DNA from: Thermoprotei archaeon
GTDB taxonomy: Archaea > Thermoproteota > Thermoprotei > Thermofilales > Thermofilaceae
DNA length: 14,882 nucleotides
Assembly (NCBI GenBank): GCA_003649495.1
Contig: QMRZ01000025.1
Coordinates: 1-14,882 of the forward strand
Reading direction: 5' to 3'
Below, piece after piece: positions 7,961 to 14,312 of the stretch. Positions within the stretch are counted from its first letter, which is position 1; each line of letters opens with the position of its first letter. A model generated the notes under the pieces. It saw nothing but the letters and a program-made list of their open reading frames with translations. It searched no databases and was not told the origin of the DNA. The translations under genes and the position numbers were made by a program.

Positions 7961-7996
7961 TACAGGCGCGTAAACGCCTTAAAGGCTACGCCTGTA
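7961..7996. promoter_or_regulatory. Inverted repeat framing a TATA box
   Basis: TACAGGCG at 7961-7968 is repeated in perfect inverted form as CGCCTGTA at 7989-7996. The 20-base spacer holds the minus-strand TATA box CCTTAAAGG (7977-7985) of the adenosine-kinase-family gene. One arm therefore falls around the predicted transcription start and the other just upstream of the TATA box, the arrangement of an operator for a dimeric regulator. The same DNA lies upstream of the divergent zinc-ribbon/GPN promoter. Confidence 0.4.
7977..7985 (-). promoter_or_regulatory. TATA box for the adenosine-kinase-family/pth2/truD operon
   Basis: CCTTAAAGG on either strand, centred about 30 bases upstream of ATG 7951. 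This predicts a near-leaderless mRNA for the first gene of the minus-strand operon. Confidence 0.5.
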
Positions 7997-8006
7997 GGGC
8001 TGTAAT

Positions 8007-8014
8007 CTTTAAAT
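8007..8014 (+). promoter_or_regulatory. TATA box for zinc-ribbon/GPN operon
   Basis: CTTTAAAT, a good match to the crenarchaeal TATA consensus, centred about 40 bases upstream of ATG 8050. Transcription would start near 8036 and leave a leader of about 14 bases. It is divergent from the promoter at 7977-7985, only about 30 bases away. Confidence 0.55.
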
Positions 8015-8049
8015 GGGGGTTAGAGCCTAGGGACACACGGTAAGCGGAG

Positions 8050-8223
8050 ATGCCCAAGCGCTGTCCCGAGTGCGGAGGTGAGCTACTCTACGACAGGAAC
8101 ACGAAGACCTTCGTCTGCACCAGCTGCGGGAGAGTCTACACTAGGGATGAGCTGGAGGCGGCTTACGAGGCGCTAAGAGAGGGTGGGGGTAAGGTAATTG
8201 GCAGGCGCAGGCCGCCGTTATGA
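8050..8223 (+). CDS. 57-residue zinc-ribbon protein
   Basis: Reads MPKRCPECGGELLYDRNTKT from ATG 8050, followed by a second knuckle, CTSCG, at residues 23-27, a helical stretch TRDELEAAYEALRE and a basic tail GRRRPP. The CPEC...CTSC pair, 14 residues apart, is a four-cysteine zinc ribbon of the kind seen in TFIIB N termini and RNA polymerase subunits. Similar tiny zinc-ribbon proteins occur beside GPN-loop GTPase genes in archaea, but I know of no assigned function. A TATA box at 8007-8014 and a GCGGAG stretch precede the ATG. The stop overlaps the GPN GTPase start as ATGA, so the two are co-translated. Inference: a nucleic-acid- or polymerase-binding partner of the GTPase. Confidence 0.8.
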   Translation: MPKRCPECGGELLYDRNTKTFVCTSCGRVYTRDELEAAYEALREGGGKVIGRRRPPL

Positions 8224-9014
8224 CGGCGTTCACACTGTTCGTAGTAGGGCCGGCTGGCTCCGGAAAGTCCACCTTCGTGGCGGCATTCGCCGACTGGCTG
8301 AGCAATAACGAAATACCGTTCATCACGGTTAACCTGGATCCCGCAGCTGAGTACACGCCATACGTCCCAGATGTTGATGTGCGTGCCTATGTTACGGCCA
8401 GGCAGGTGATGGAGGAGTACGAGTTGGGGCCCAACGGCGCTATCATAGCATCAGTGGACCTCATGCTGAATCACGTCTCGAGCCTCAAGGAGGAGATAGA
8501 GGAGAGCGCTAGCGGGGGTTACGTGCTGATAGACACTCCCGGCCAGATGGAGGTCTTCGCGTTCAGGAGGAGCGGGGCTGAGGTAGTGAGGGAGCTGGCG
8601 GGGGAGAAGTGTGGCGTAGCCTTCATAGTCGACGCAGCCGTCTCGAAATCCCCCTCCTCCTTCGCTTCACAGCTCTTCCTCGCCTCCTCGGTCTACTACC
8701 GCTTCAAGATGCCCCAGCTTAACATCTTCAATAAGATAGACCTACTCTCGGAGAAGGAACTCGAGGAGATGCTCGAGTGGGTTAGGAGCCCCCAGGCACT
8801 ATTCAATGAGCTGGAGAGGGAGCTAGCTGGCGAGGAGAGGCTCATGATGATGGGCCTCCTTGACGCGATCCGCGGCTTCGCGGAATCCTTCTCGACGTAC
8901 TTCGTGTCCTCGAAGCTCTCAAAGGGCTTTGAGGACGTTTACGCCGAGCTTCAGAGGATCTTCAGGGGAGGCGAGGATTTCGAGGTGCCTGAGTACCTGA
9001 GAGGCGAGACCTAG
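8220..9014 (+). CDS. GPN-loop GTPase
   Basis: Archaeal member of the Gpn/Npa3 family (ATP_bind_1, PF03029), homodimeric GTPases; the eukaryotic paralogues are required for assembly and nuclear import of RNA polymerase II, while the archaeal role is not settled. The 264 residues show P-loop GPAGSGKS (10-17), the DPAAEY element (40-45), the defining GPN tripeptide (70-72), DTPGQ of G3 (105-109) and NKID of G4 (171-174). Length is normal for the family. It starts in an ATGA overlap with the zinc-ribbon gene. Its TAG lies within a CTAG palindrome that is also the stop codon of the convergent gene on the other strand. Confidence 0.95.
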   Translation: MTAFTLFVVGPAGSGKSTFVAAFADWLSNNEIPFITVNLDPAAEYTPYVPDVDVRAYVTARQVMEEYELGPNGAIIASVDLMLNHVSSLKEEIEESASGGYVLIDTPGQMEVFAFRRSGAEVVRELAGEKCGVAFIVDAAVSKSPSSFASQLFLASSVYYRFKMPQLNIFNKIDLLSEKELEEMLEWVRSPQALFNELERELAGEERLMMMGLLDAIRGFAESFSTYFVSSKLSKGFEDVYAELQRIFRGGEDFEVPEYLRGET

Positions 9015-9760
9015 GCTCTAGATAGCGCATACTCCAATCCCTTCTCGCTCACGTAGATCAGGAGCCCTCCCTGAGATGGGTACGCGCGTAGGAAGTCGAA
9101 GGCTAGGAGGAGCCTGAGAGCCCTCAGCCCCTGCTCATCCAAGAGGTCCATCAGCGCCCTTCCAGTCATGACTCCGCCACCCCCCACCACCTCTGAAAGG
9201 ATGTCTGACCCAGTCTTCTTGAGGTCGCCTAGCGCGATCTCGAGCATATCTATCGGCTCAGCCTCGCCTAGCACAGCTAGTGCTCCAGCCCCTCCCCTAC
9301 ACTTGACGAACTCCACTGATACGCCCAGCGCAGCGCTGGCATGTTCCAAGATCCTCATAACCCTAGGCTCCAGACCTGGGCATGCCTCGATCATAACCTT
9401 GGATGGACGCCAGGGCGATAGAGCCAGCGTGTAGAGGGGCGGGAGGACGCTAGTCAGGGGCATCTCGAGGAGCAGTGGATAGACCGCTGGCAACCCCTCA
9501 ACATCATCGCTGAACACTCTCCTTAGGTACCTAAAGACTCTATACACCTCGGAGGGCGCTATGCTCTCAAGGACTTTTAATGTCACCTCATCCCTCTCAA
9601 GGAGGGTCAGAGACGAGAGCAGGGCGCGGCGATGCCTGGGGGCTATCAACCCGTCACGAACCATGCTGAGCAGTAGCACATCAACAGCGCGGCGCGCCAG
9701 CCGCACTGGTGGACGCTGGGTTGGAGGAGTGGAGCAGGAGAACTCCACGTAGTTGCTCAC
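9011..9760 (-). CDS. Unrecognised protein, possible C-terminal winged helix
   Basis: I do not recognise this family. The frame is open for 255 codons from ATG 9778; I place the start at GTG 9760 (249 residues, opening with SNYVEFSCS) because the only TATA-like element (9781-9790) is centred 26 bases before that GTG and lies too close to ATG 9778. The N-terminal third is helical and rich in leucine and arginine (RLARRAVDVLLLSMVRDGL; VYRVFRYLRRVF). The middle has strand-like runs and a glycine-rich turn (VVGGGG). The last 45 residues, LDEQGLRALRLLLAFDFLRA followed by a YVSEKGLEYALS segment, look like a winged-helix end, so a DNA-binding role is possible but unproven. It stands alone, convergent with the GPN GTPase and divergent from DUF373. 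Confidence 0.75.
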   Translation of the reverse strand: MSNYVEFSCSTPPTQRPPVRLARRAVDVLLLSMVRDGLIAPRHRRALLSSLTLLERDEVTLKVLESIAPSEVYRVFRYLRRVFSDDVEGLPAVYPLLLEMPLTSVLPPLYTLALSPWRPSKVMIEACPGLEPRVMRILEHASAALGVSVEFVKCRGGAGALAVLGEAEPIDMLEIALGDLKKTGSDILSEVVGGGGVMTGRALMDLLDEQGLRALRLLLAFDFLRAYPSQGGLLIYVSEKGLEYALSRA

Positions 9761-9780
9761 AGGGTGAGTGAGGAGCATCC

Positions 9781-9790
9781 TAGTTATACC
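9781..9790 (-). promoter_or_regulatory. TATA-like element for the 9011-9760 gene
   Basis: GGTATAACTA on the minus strand. Centred 26 bases upstream of GTG 9760, it fits a leaderless transcript beginning at that codon and decides the start I give. Confidence 0.4.
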
Positions 9791-9867
9791 CCTATCCCTT
9801 AGGGTAGCGTGTGGTGGGGCGCTCAGCGGGGGTAGCTATCACGCCTCGGGGGCTCATAGTAGCTAAG

Positions 9868-9877
9868 CCTATTTAGG
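9868..9877 (+). promoter_or_regulatory. TATA box for DUF373 operon
   Basis: CCTATTTAGG centred about 31 bases upstream of ATG 9904, predicting a leader of about five bases. It should drive the DUF373, methyltransferase and RNase Z genes, which follow with almost no gaps. Confidence 0.45.
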
Positions 9878-9903
9878 GCGGCGAGCACTGTAAGCTGAGG
9901 CTG

Positions 9904-11007
9904 ATGAGGCCTAAGCCCAGGTCCGTGCTAGTGCTGTGCGTTGACAGGGATAACGATGTAGGGGAGGTAGTGGGTGTACCCACCCCGCTCATAGGCGAGG
10001 AGGCTGTAGAAAGGGCGGCCGTCGAGTTCGCTATGAAGCGCCCAGAGGACTCCGATGCTAACGCAATCTTCGCAGCCCTCAAGATGTATCGCGAGCTCAA
10101 GGCTGAGGGAGGCTTCGAGGAGGTGGAGGTCGCCCTGGTGGCTGGGCACAGGGATGAGGGGGTTAAGGCCGACATGAGGATAGGAGAAGAGCTGGACGAG
10201 ATACTAGCGTCTAGAAGGTTTGATGCAGCCATCCTTGTCTCCGATGGGCCAACAGACGAGCTCGTGCTGCCCATACTCCAGTCGAGGGTGCCCGTGCTCT
10301 CAGTTCAGCGGGTAGTAGTCCAGCAATCGAGGGGCGTGGAGGAGTCCTTCCTACTGATATTAAGGTACCTAAGGAGGCTCCTCGAGGAGGAGAAGTACAA
10401 GAAGTACTCACTAGGCATACCAGGCGCGCTCATAGCGCTCTACATAATGCTCTCAATACTCGTGCCCGGCTACGTGTGGCACCTGCTACTCCTAGTCCTG
10501 GGGTTATCAATGCTTGTCAAGGGCTTCTCACTAGACGAGATCCTTAAGAAGATCTACCGCGCATCTCCCCTCCTATTCGCATCTCTCGTAGCCTCACTCC
10601 TGCTAATAGCCCTCGCCTTGATGACGGGCGTGAACCGCGTTAGCGAGCTCAGGAGCGTGGGGGTCTTCGAGGCCCTGGGGTACTTCCTGCTCGCGAGCAT
10701 GGGCGAGCAGGTCCTGGTGCTCGACCTGATGATTTTATCCCTTTCTCTCCCCCTGGCCGCGGAGGTTCTCGACGCTGTGTTCAGCGATAAGCAGGTAGGC
10801 TTCAGCGATTACGGCGCCCTAGTCCTACTGCTGTTATTCAGGCAGGTGTTGCTGGAGTACAGCAAAGTGCTGGTGGGGACGGGCAGCATATTCACGTTGC
10901 TCTACTGGATAGCTCTCACAATAGTAGTCCTAGCCGTGCTGGCGGCGGTCTCTACGCTCATGGGCAAGCCCAGCCGCTCCGCCAATGCTGAGGGCAGTGG
11001 GCCATGA
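9904..11007 (+). CDS. DUF373 family membrane protein
   Basis: Archaeal DUF373 protein (PF04123/COG2237), function unknown. The 367 residues split into a soluble N-terminal half and a membrane half. The soluble part has the family signature VLCVDRDNDVG (10-20), the VSDGPTDE motif (112-119) and the LQSRVPVLSVQRVVVQQS block (125-142), together suggesting a nucleotide- or metal-binding alpha/beta domain. After a charged linker (157-167, EEEKYKKY) about six hydrophobic segments follow, roughly 172-188, 190-206, 222-241, 255-288 (one or two), 302-317 and 330-352. The short C terminus is polar. It heads a plus-strand operon; the methyltransferase ATG is seven bases after its stop. Why a membrane protein of this kind travels with tRNA-processing enzymes is not known. 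Confidence 0.9.
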   Translation: MRPKPRSVLVLCVDRDNDVGEVVGVPTPLIGEEAVERAAVEFAMKRPEDSDANAIFAALKMYRELKAEGGFEEVEVALVAGHRDEGVKADMRIGEELDEILASRRFDAAILVSDGPTDELVLPILQSRVPVLSVQRVVVQQSRGVEESFLLILRYLRRLLEEEKYKKYSLGIPGALIALYIMLSILVPGYVWHLLLLVLGLSMLVKGFSLDEILKKIYRASPLLFASLVASLLLIALALMTGVNRVSELRSVGVFEALGYFLLASMGEQVLVLDLMILSLSLPLAAEVLDAVFSDKQVGFSDYGALVLLLLFRQVLLEYSKVLVGTGSIFTLLYWIALTIVVLAVLAAVSTLMGKPSRSANAEGSGP

Positions 11008-11014
11008 AGCCGCG

Positions 11015-12106
11015 ATGACTCGTGAAGGCAGGTCCCCACGGCAGTGGCTTAGCGTCGTGGTCTCTGGAGCGATGCCACAGCTGGGAATGCGAGAAGTTGA
11101 GAGGGTTACTGGCCGTGAGCTGCTGAGGCTGGGGTCCCGGATAGGTCTCATGGCAGTTGAGCTGGGTGAGGTGCGGAGCGTAATAGCGCTGCTCTACGAG
11201 TGTGTGCTGCTCCAGGAAGTGTTGCTGGCTAAGGCCTGGGCCACCAATCCTCGCCCTGATGTCGAGTTCTACAGGGAGTTGGCAGCTAGCTCAGAGTGGA
11301 GCGAGGTGGAGGGGAGGAGCTTCGCGGTTAGAGTTAGGAAGTTAGGCGGGTTCCCCCCTGCCAGTTCAATCGAGCTGGCAGCTAGAGTGGGTGATGCGGT
11401 CTACGATGCCTGTGGAGGGCGCTGCAGAATTGATCTAAGCAAGCCCGAGCTCATAGTAAAGCTCGTGGCCTCGGCTGAGGCAGCTGTCGTCGGTGTGCTC
11501 TTGCTCAAGCCCAGAGGTGACAGGTTTAGGCTACGCTCCTCACGCTTTAAGCCCTTCACTCACCCAGCGTCGCTTACTCCAGAGGACGCTAGGATCCTTG
11601 TGAACCTTGCAGCGGCTGATGGCAGAATCCTAGACCCATTCTGCGGGACTGGCAGCATCCTGGCAGAGGCCGTAGCTAGGGGGCTTGAGGCGGTGGGCGT
11701 GGATCTCGACGAGGAGATGGCTAGGGGGGCCTGGAGGAATCTGAAGCACTTCTCCTGCGACGCCCTGTGTGATGTCTTAGTGAGCGATGCCAGGATGCTC
11801 CCCTTCCGGGAATCGTGCTTTGATGCTGTGGCGGCCGATCCCCCCTACGGGCGGCTAGCACCTACTCACGGCCTGGAGCTGAATAGCGTCTACGAGCGTC
11901 TAATAAGTGAGAGTGCTAGAGTCCTGAGGGATAGGGGGAGCCTAGTGTTTATTAAGCCTGAGGGGAGTGGTGTTCCCCGGAGTCTCGAGAAAGTGGGAGA
12001 GGGGCTCAAGCACCTCGAGAGGTACCCAGTATACGTGCATAGTGGCCTGACGAGAGTCATATGCCTAGTACCTCGCCTAAGGGCGGCTATTCGGAGAACG
12101 CCTTGA
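11015..12106 (+). CDS. THUMP-type tRNA guanine-N2 methyltransferase (Trm-G10-like)
   Basis: SAM-dependent RNA methyltransferase of the COG1041 type, of which the characterised archaeal member (Trm-G10) makes N2-methyl- and N2,N2-dimethylguanosine at tRNA position 10. Counting from ATG 11015, residues up to about 165 form the N-terminal/THUMP-like RNA-binding part. The Rossmann domain follows: motif I DPFCGTGSILAEA (about 207-219), an acidic VGVDLDEEM motif II region, and the catalytic ADPPYGR motif (about 274-280), whose NPPY/DPPY form indicates amino-group methylation. ATG 11015 places the start just before the first strand (WLSVVVSG); ATG 10985 in the same frame would overlap DUF373 and add ten residues. 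It could instead act at G6 (Trm14-like); I favour G10. It ends one base before the RNase Z frame opens. Confidence 0.88.
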   Translation: MTREGRSPRQWLSVVVSGAMPQLGMREVERVTGRELLRLGSRIGLMAVELGEVRSVIALLYECVLLQEVLLAKAWATNPRPDVEFYRELAASSEWSEVEGRSFAVRVRKLGGFPPASSIELAARVGDAVYDACGGRCRIDLSKPELIVKLVASAEAAVVGVLLLKPRGDRFRLRSSRFKPFTHPASLTPEDARILVNLAAADGRILDPFCGTGSILAEAVARGLEAVGVDLDEEMARGAWRNLKHFSCDALCDVLVSDARMLPFRESCFDAVAADPPYGRLAPTHGLELNSVYERLISESARVLRDRGSLVFIKPEGSGVPRSLEKVGEGLKHLERYPVYVHSGLTRVICLVPRLRAAIRRTP

Positions 12107-12119
12107 GGTGAAGGGTGGC

Positions 12120-13079
12120 GTGACAGGTGGGCTAGCGGATGTCACATTCCTGGGGACGGGATCTGCGGTCCCCTCAGCCAGGAGGTGGCTGCCCAGCATA
12201 CTGGTAAGGCTTCGGGGTGAATACCTGCTTCTCGACTGTGGGGAGGGGGCCCAGTACAGGGTATTGAGGGCGGGCTTGAGAGTTAACAAACTAGCAGCCG
12301 TACTCGTGACCCATCTTCATGGAGATCACGTTTACGGGCTGCCTGGGCTACTGGAGTCGTTGGGGATGTGGGGCAGGAGCCGATGCCTAGAAGTGTGGGG
12401 TCCCCGTGGGCTCAAGGAGTACCTGGAGGCGGCATTAGCGCGGGGGGAGGTCGAATACCCCCTGAAGATCGGAGAGGTCGAGCCCGGGGTTGTACTGTCT
12501 CGGGAGGGGTACGAGGTTGTAGCAGTGCCCGTTGAGCACAAGGTTGAGGCTTACGCGTACGTAATAGTTGAGAGGGACTTGCCGGGCAAGTTCAATGAGA
12601 GGAAGGCTGAGGAGCTTGGAATCCCGCCCAGCCCCCTGAGGAGGATGCTCATCCAGGGCCTGCCCATAAAGCTGCCCGATGGCAGGATAGTCACGCCCCA
12701 GGACGTCGTCGGCCCCCCCAGGAAGGGCCTGAAGATCGTGTACAGCGGCGACACTATGCCGTGTGAGGCATTAGTGGAGGCGGCATCGCGGGCAGACCTC
12801 CTAATACACGACGCCACCTTTGCCTCAGAGCACGAGGAGGAGGCCGAGGCTAGTGGGCACTCAACGGCTGCCGAGGCAGCCGAGTGTGCAGCTAAGGCGA
12901 GAGTTAAGCTGCTCTTCCTGTTTCACTACAGCAACAGGTACTCTGACTTAAGCGGGCTCTTAGTTGAGGCGCGCAAAATATTTAGGCGCTCCTACCTCAG
13001 CGAGGATCTCCTGAGGATCACGTTGAGGCGGTGGGGCACGGACAGTCTGATGGTATCGCTCTCAAAGCTTGGTGGCTAG
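12120..13079 (+). CDS. rnz: Ribonuclease Z
   Basis: Metallo-beta-lactamase-fold endonuclease that removes the 3' trailer from tRNA precursors. The protein opens with VTFLGTGSAVPS, the family hallmark, and has the zinc motif HLHGDH (about 65-70), an exosite-like insertion (about 90-105), YSGDT, HDATF and a late HYSNRY histidine motif, so both zinc sites look complete. I prefer GTG 12120 (319 residues): TGAGGTGA at 12104-12111 is a near-perfect match to the archaeal anti-Shine-Dalgarno and lies eight bases before it. GTG 12108 in frame lies within that motif and would give 323 residues. The motif itself spans the stop codon of the methyltransferase, coupling the two. Its TAG shares a CTAG with the stop of the convergent UPF0201 gene. 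An encoded-CCA tRNA lies in the same window. Confidence 0.95.
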   Translation: MTGGLADVTFLGTGSAVPSARRWLPSILVRLRGEYLLLDCGEGAQYRVLRAGLRVNKLAAVLVTHLHGDHVYGLPGLLESLGMWGRSRCLEVWGPRGLKEYLEAALARGEVEYPLKIGEVEPGVVLSREGYEVVAVPVEHKVEAYAYVIVERDLPGKFNERKAEELGIPPSPLRRMLIQGLPIKLPDGRIVTPQDVVGPPRKGLKIVYSGDTMPCEALVEAASRADLLIHDATFASEHEEEAEASGHSTAAEAAECAAKARVKLLFLFHYSNRYSDLSGLLVEARKIFRRSYLSEDLLRITLRRWGTDSLMVSLSKLGG

Positions 13080-13507
13080 GGGTCTGGGGGCTCCCTCACC
13101 TCCTCCACCGGCGTGCCCTGCACGGTCCTCGGAGCCAGCCAGAGTATGGCCCTCTGAGGATCATCAGTCTCAACTTCTACTGTTATGGGGCCCAGTGGGC
13201 TCTCGCCGTACTCGAATGAGCAGAAGCTCACCTTGCCGCTGTAAGCGGCCTGCTTATTAAGATAGAAGGAGAAGCCCCTCTCGTGCAAGCCCCTCAAGAG
13301 GTACTGACGGGCGGCGTCTAGAATGCGTTGCTCCATTAAGAGGCGCCTGAATTTCACAAGAGCCTCTCTGCCCCCCTCTCCCACTAAGATCTTAACGTGG
13401 CCTGAGACCTCCTCCCTGAGCTGTACATCAAAGAGGTTTAACAGGGCCTTCACGACCTTCTCCTCATCCTCTGTAGGCCTTACTTCTGCTCTGATTATTA
13501 CTCTCAT
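13076..13507 (-). CDS. UPF0201 RNA-binding-like protein
   Basis: Archaeal UPF0201 protein (COG1931, PF01877). Structures from this family show an L5-like/alpha-beta fold and an RNA-binding role has been suggested, not demonstrated. The 143 residues include the conserved opening AEVRPTEDEEKV, the LDAARQYLLRG helix, the highly conserved FYLNKQAAYSGKVSFC block, ESPLGPITVEV and the WLAPRT segment close to the C terminus, so the protein looks complete. The start is ATG 13507; the next gene upstream (rpl37e) ends eight bases earlier, so the two form an operon. Its stop overlaps that of RNase Z in a CTAG. Confidence 0.93.
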   Translation of the reverse strand: MRVIIRAEVRPTEDEEKVVKALLNLFDVQLREEVSGHVKILVGEGGREALVKFRRLLMEQRILDAARQYLLRGLHERGFSFYLNKQAAYSGKVSFCSFEYGESPLGPITVEVETDDPQRAILWLAPRTVQGTPVEEVREPPDP

Positions 13508-13515
13508 ATCACGTG

Positions 13516-13704
13516 CTACCTTATCCTAACTCTATTGACCTTCTTATTCTGCCAGCTGTACTTTCGCATCCTGCTTGAGCGTCCAAAGCCACATGCTGCA
13601 CAGTAGTGCTTCCTAATGTTGTAGCTGTGCCTGCCGCACCGCCTACACCTGATGTGGGTCTTGCCCCTCCCACGCTTACCAAAGGAAGTTGTGCCCTTAA
13701 CCAC
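13516..13704 (-). CDS. rpl37e: Ribosomal protein eL37
   Basis: Small zinc-ribbon protein of the large ribosomal subunit. The 62 residues match the family from end to end: GTTSFGKRGRGKTHIRCRRC, then the second zinc knuckle CAACGFG with the first at CRRCG, and a basic tail (RMRKYSWQNKKVNRVRIR). The start is GTG 13704, which gives the family's usual MxKGT beginning. A TATA box at 13738-13748 lies upstream, with a GGTGGTG element in the short leader. In archaea this gene is usually directly behind an Sm-like (lsm) gene; here lsm is upstream on the same strand, but a 608-base stretch with a broken ferritin-like gene separates them. Confidence 0.96.
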   Translation of the reverse strand: MVKGTTSFGKRGRGKTHIRCRRCGRHSYNIRKHYCAACGFGRSSRMRKYSWQNKKVNRVRIR

Positions 13705-13737
13705 TCGCCAACACCACCCCTCTCCTCACGCCCTTTC

Positions 13738-13748
13738 TATTTAAAAGT
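13738..13748 (-). promoter_or_regulatory. TATA box for rpl37e-UPF0201
   Basis: CTTTTAAATAG on the minus strand, a strong crenarchaeal TATA match. Centred about 39 bases upstream of GTG 13704, it predicts a leader of about 13 bases. It indicates that rpl37e no longer depends on the lsm promoter. Confidence 0.55.
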
Positions 13749-13782
13749 GGCTCTTCACAGAAGCTAACCCCCAGGCTGAGCG

Positions 13783-14250
13783 TCACAATCCCTGGATGTG
13801 CGTGCGCAGCCTCTTAGCAGCCTCCAAGTGCTCATATTCCTCCAGGATCTTCAGTGGCGCGCCTCCCCTCAGGGCTGAGAGAGCCGTGGAGCGCCCTGTA
13901 GAACTCCACTGAGCACTCCTCGTTCGCGATCATTACCTGATACGATACCTCCCTCTCCACCCGGCCGCCCCTCCTCAGGGAATCCACAACCCTGACTAGC
14001 CGATGCCTATCCTCCCTGGCCCTGCTCAAGGCCTCCTCCACGGCCCTGGGAGCTGGCTAATTAAAGAATGGCGCTCCCCGCCTCCTCAAACAGCCGCGTG
14101 AGGATCTCCGCGCGTCTAATTTCATCCGACGAGAACTTGAGCAGCAGTACCCGGTGAGCGGGTACTTCCACGAACCTTCTTGTAGAACTTGCTCATCATC
14201 TTCTCGAGGCTTACAGTAGCCTTGAGGATGTCAGCTACAGTGTGCGGCAC
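13783..14250 (-). pseudogene. Broken ferritin-like (rubrerythrin-type) gene
   Basis: Reading the minus strand across frames recovers four helices typical of a rubrerythrin-like four-helix bundle. Helix A, 14235-14176, contains SLEKMMSKFYKK. Helix B, 14153-14076, contains KFSSDEIRRAEILTRLFEEA. Helix C, 13951-13889, contains IANEECSVEFYRAL. Helix D, 13857-13795, contains LKILEEYEHLEAAKRLRTHI. They lie in three successive frames, each moved one base forward: breaks near 14178-14160, between stops TAA 14063-14061 and TAG 14059-14057, and near 13882-13861. The longest single open piece is 13832-14041 (69 codons, GTG start), which carries helix C and then drifts into a non-protein-like tail. Helix B has arginine where the diiron histidine is usual (EIRR for ExxH); helix D keeps EYEH. 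The start codon is unclear. It may be a decaying gene, two short genes, or sequence error; neighbours on both sides are intact. Confidence 0.5.
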
Positions 14251-14251
14251 G

Positions 14252-14259
14252 AATATAAA
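14252..14259 (-). promoter_or_regulatory. TATA-like element before the ferritin-like gene
   Basis: TTTATATT on the minus strand, in the gap after lsm. Transcription would begin near 14229, inside the recovered reading frame and downstream of GTG 14250, so either translation starts later (ATG 14199) or the original start codon has been lost. Confidence 0.35.
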
Positions 14260-14312
14260 CTTTAGACGCTAGCCCTTATCCTCAACCTGGAGGCTCTCGC
14301 CGTGCGCTCGAG

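Noticed and set aside
10985..11014. Earlier start of the methyltransferase inside DUF373
   Set aside because: It adds ten residues ahead of the first strand without a Shine-Dalgarno motif; ATG 11015 fits the family better, though the earlier start is not excluded.
13832..14041. 69-codon frame as an independent small gene
   Set aside because: Its C-terminal part loses protein character while the next frame continues a clean ferritin-like helix, so I treat it as one piece of a broken gene.
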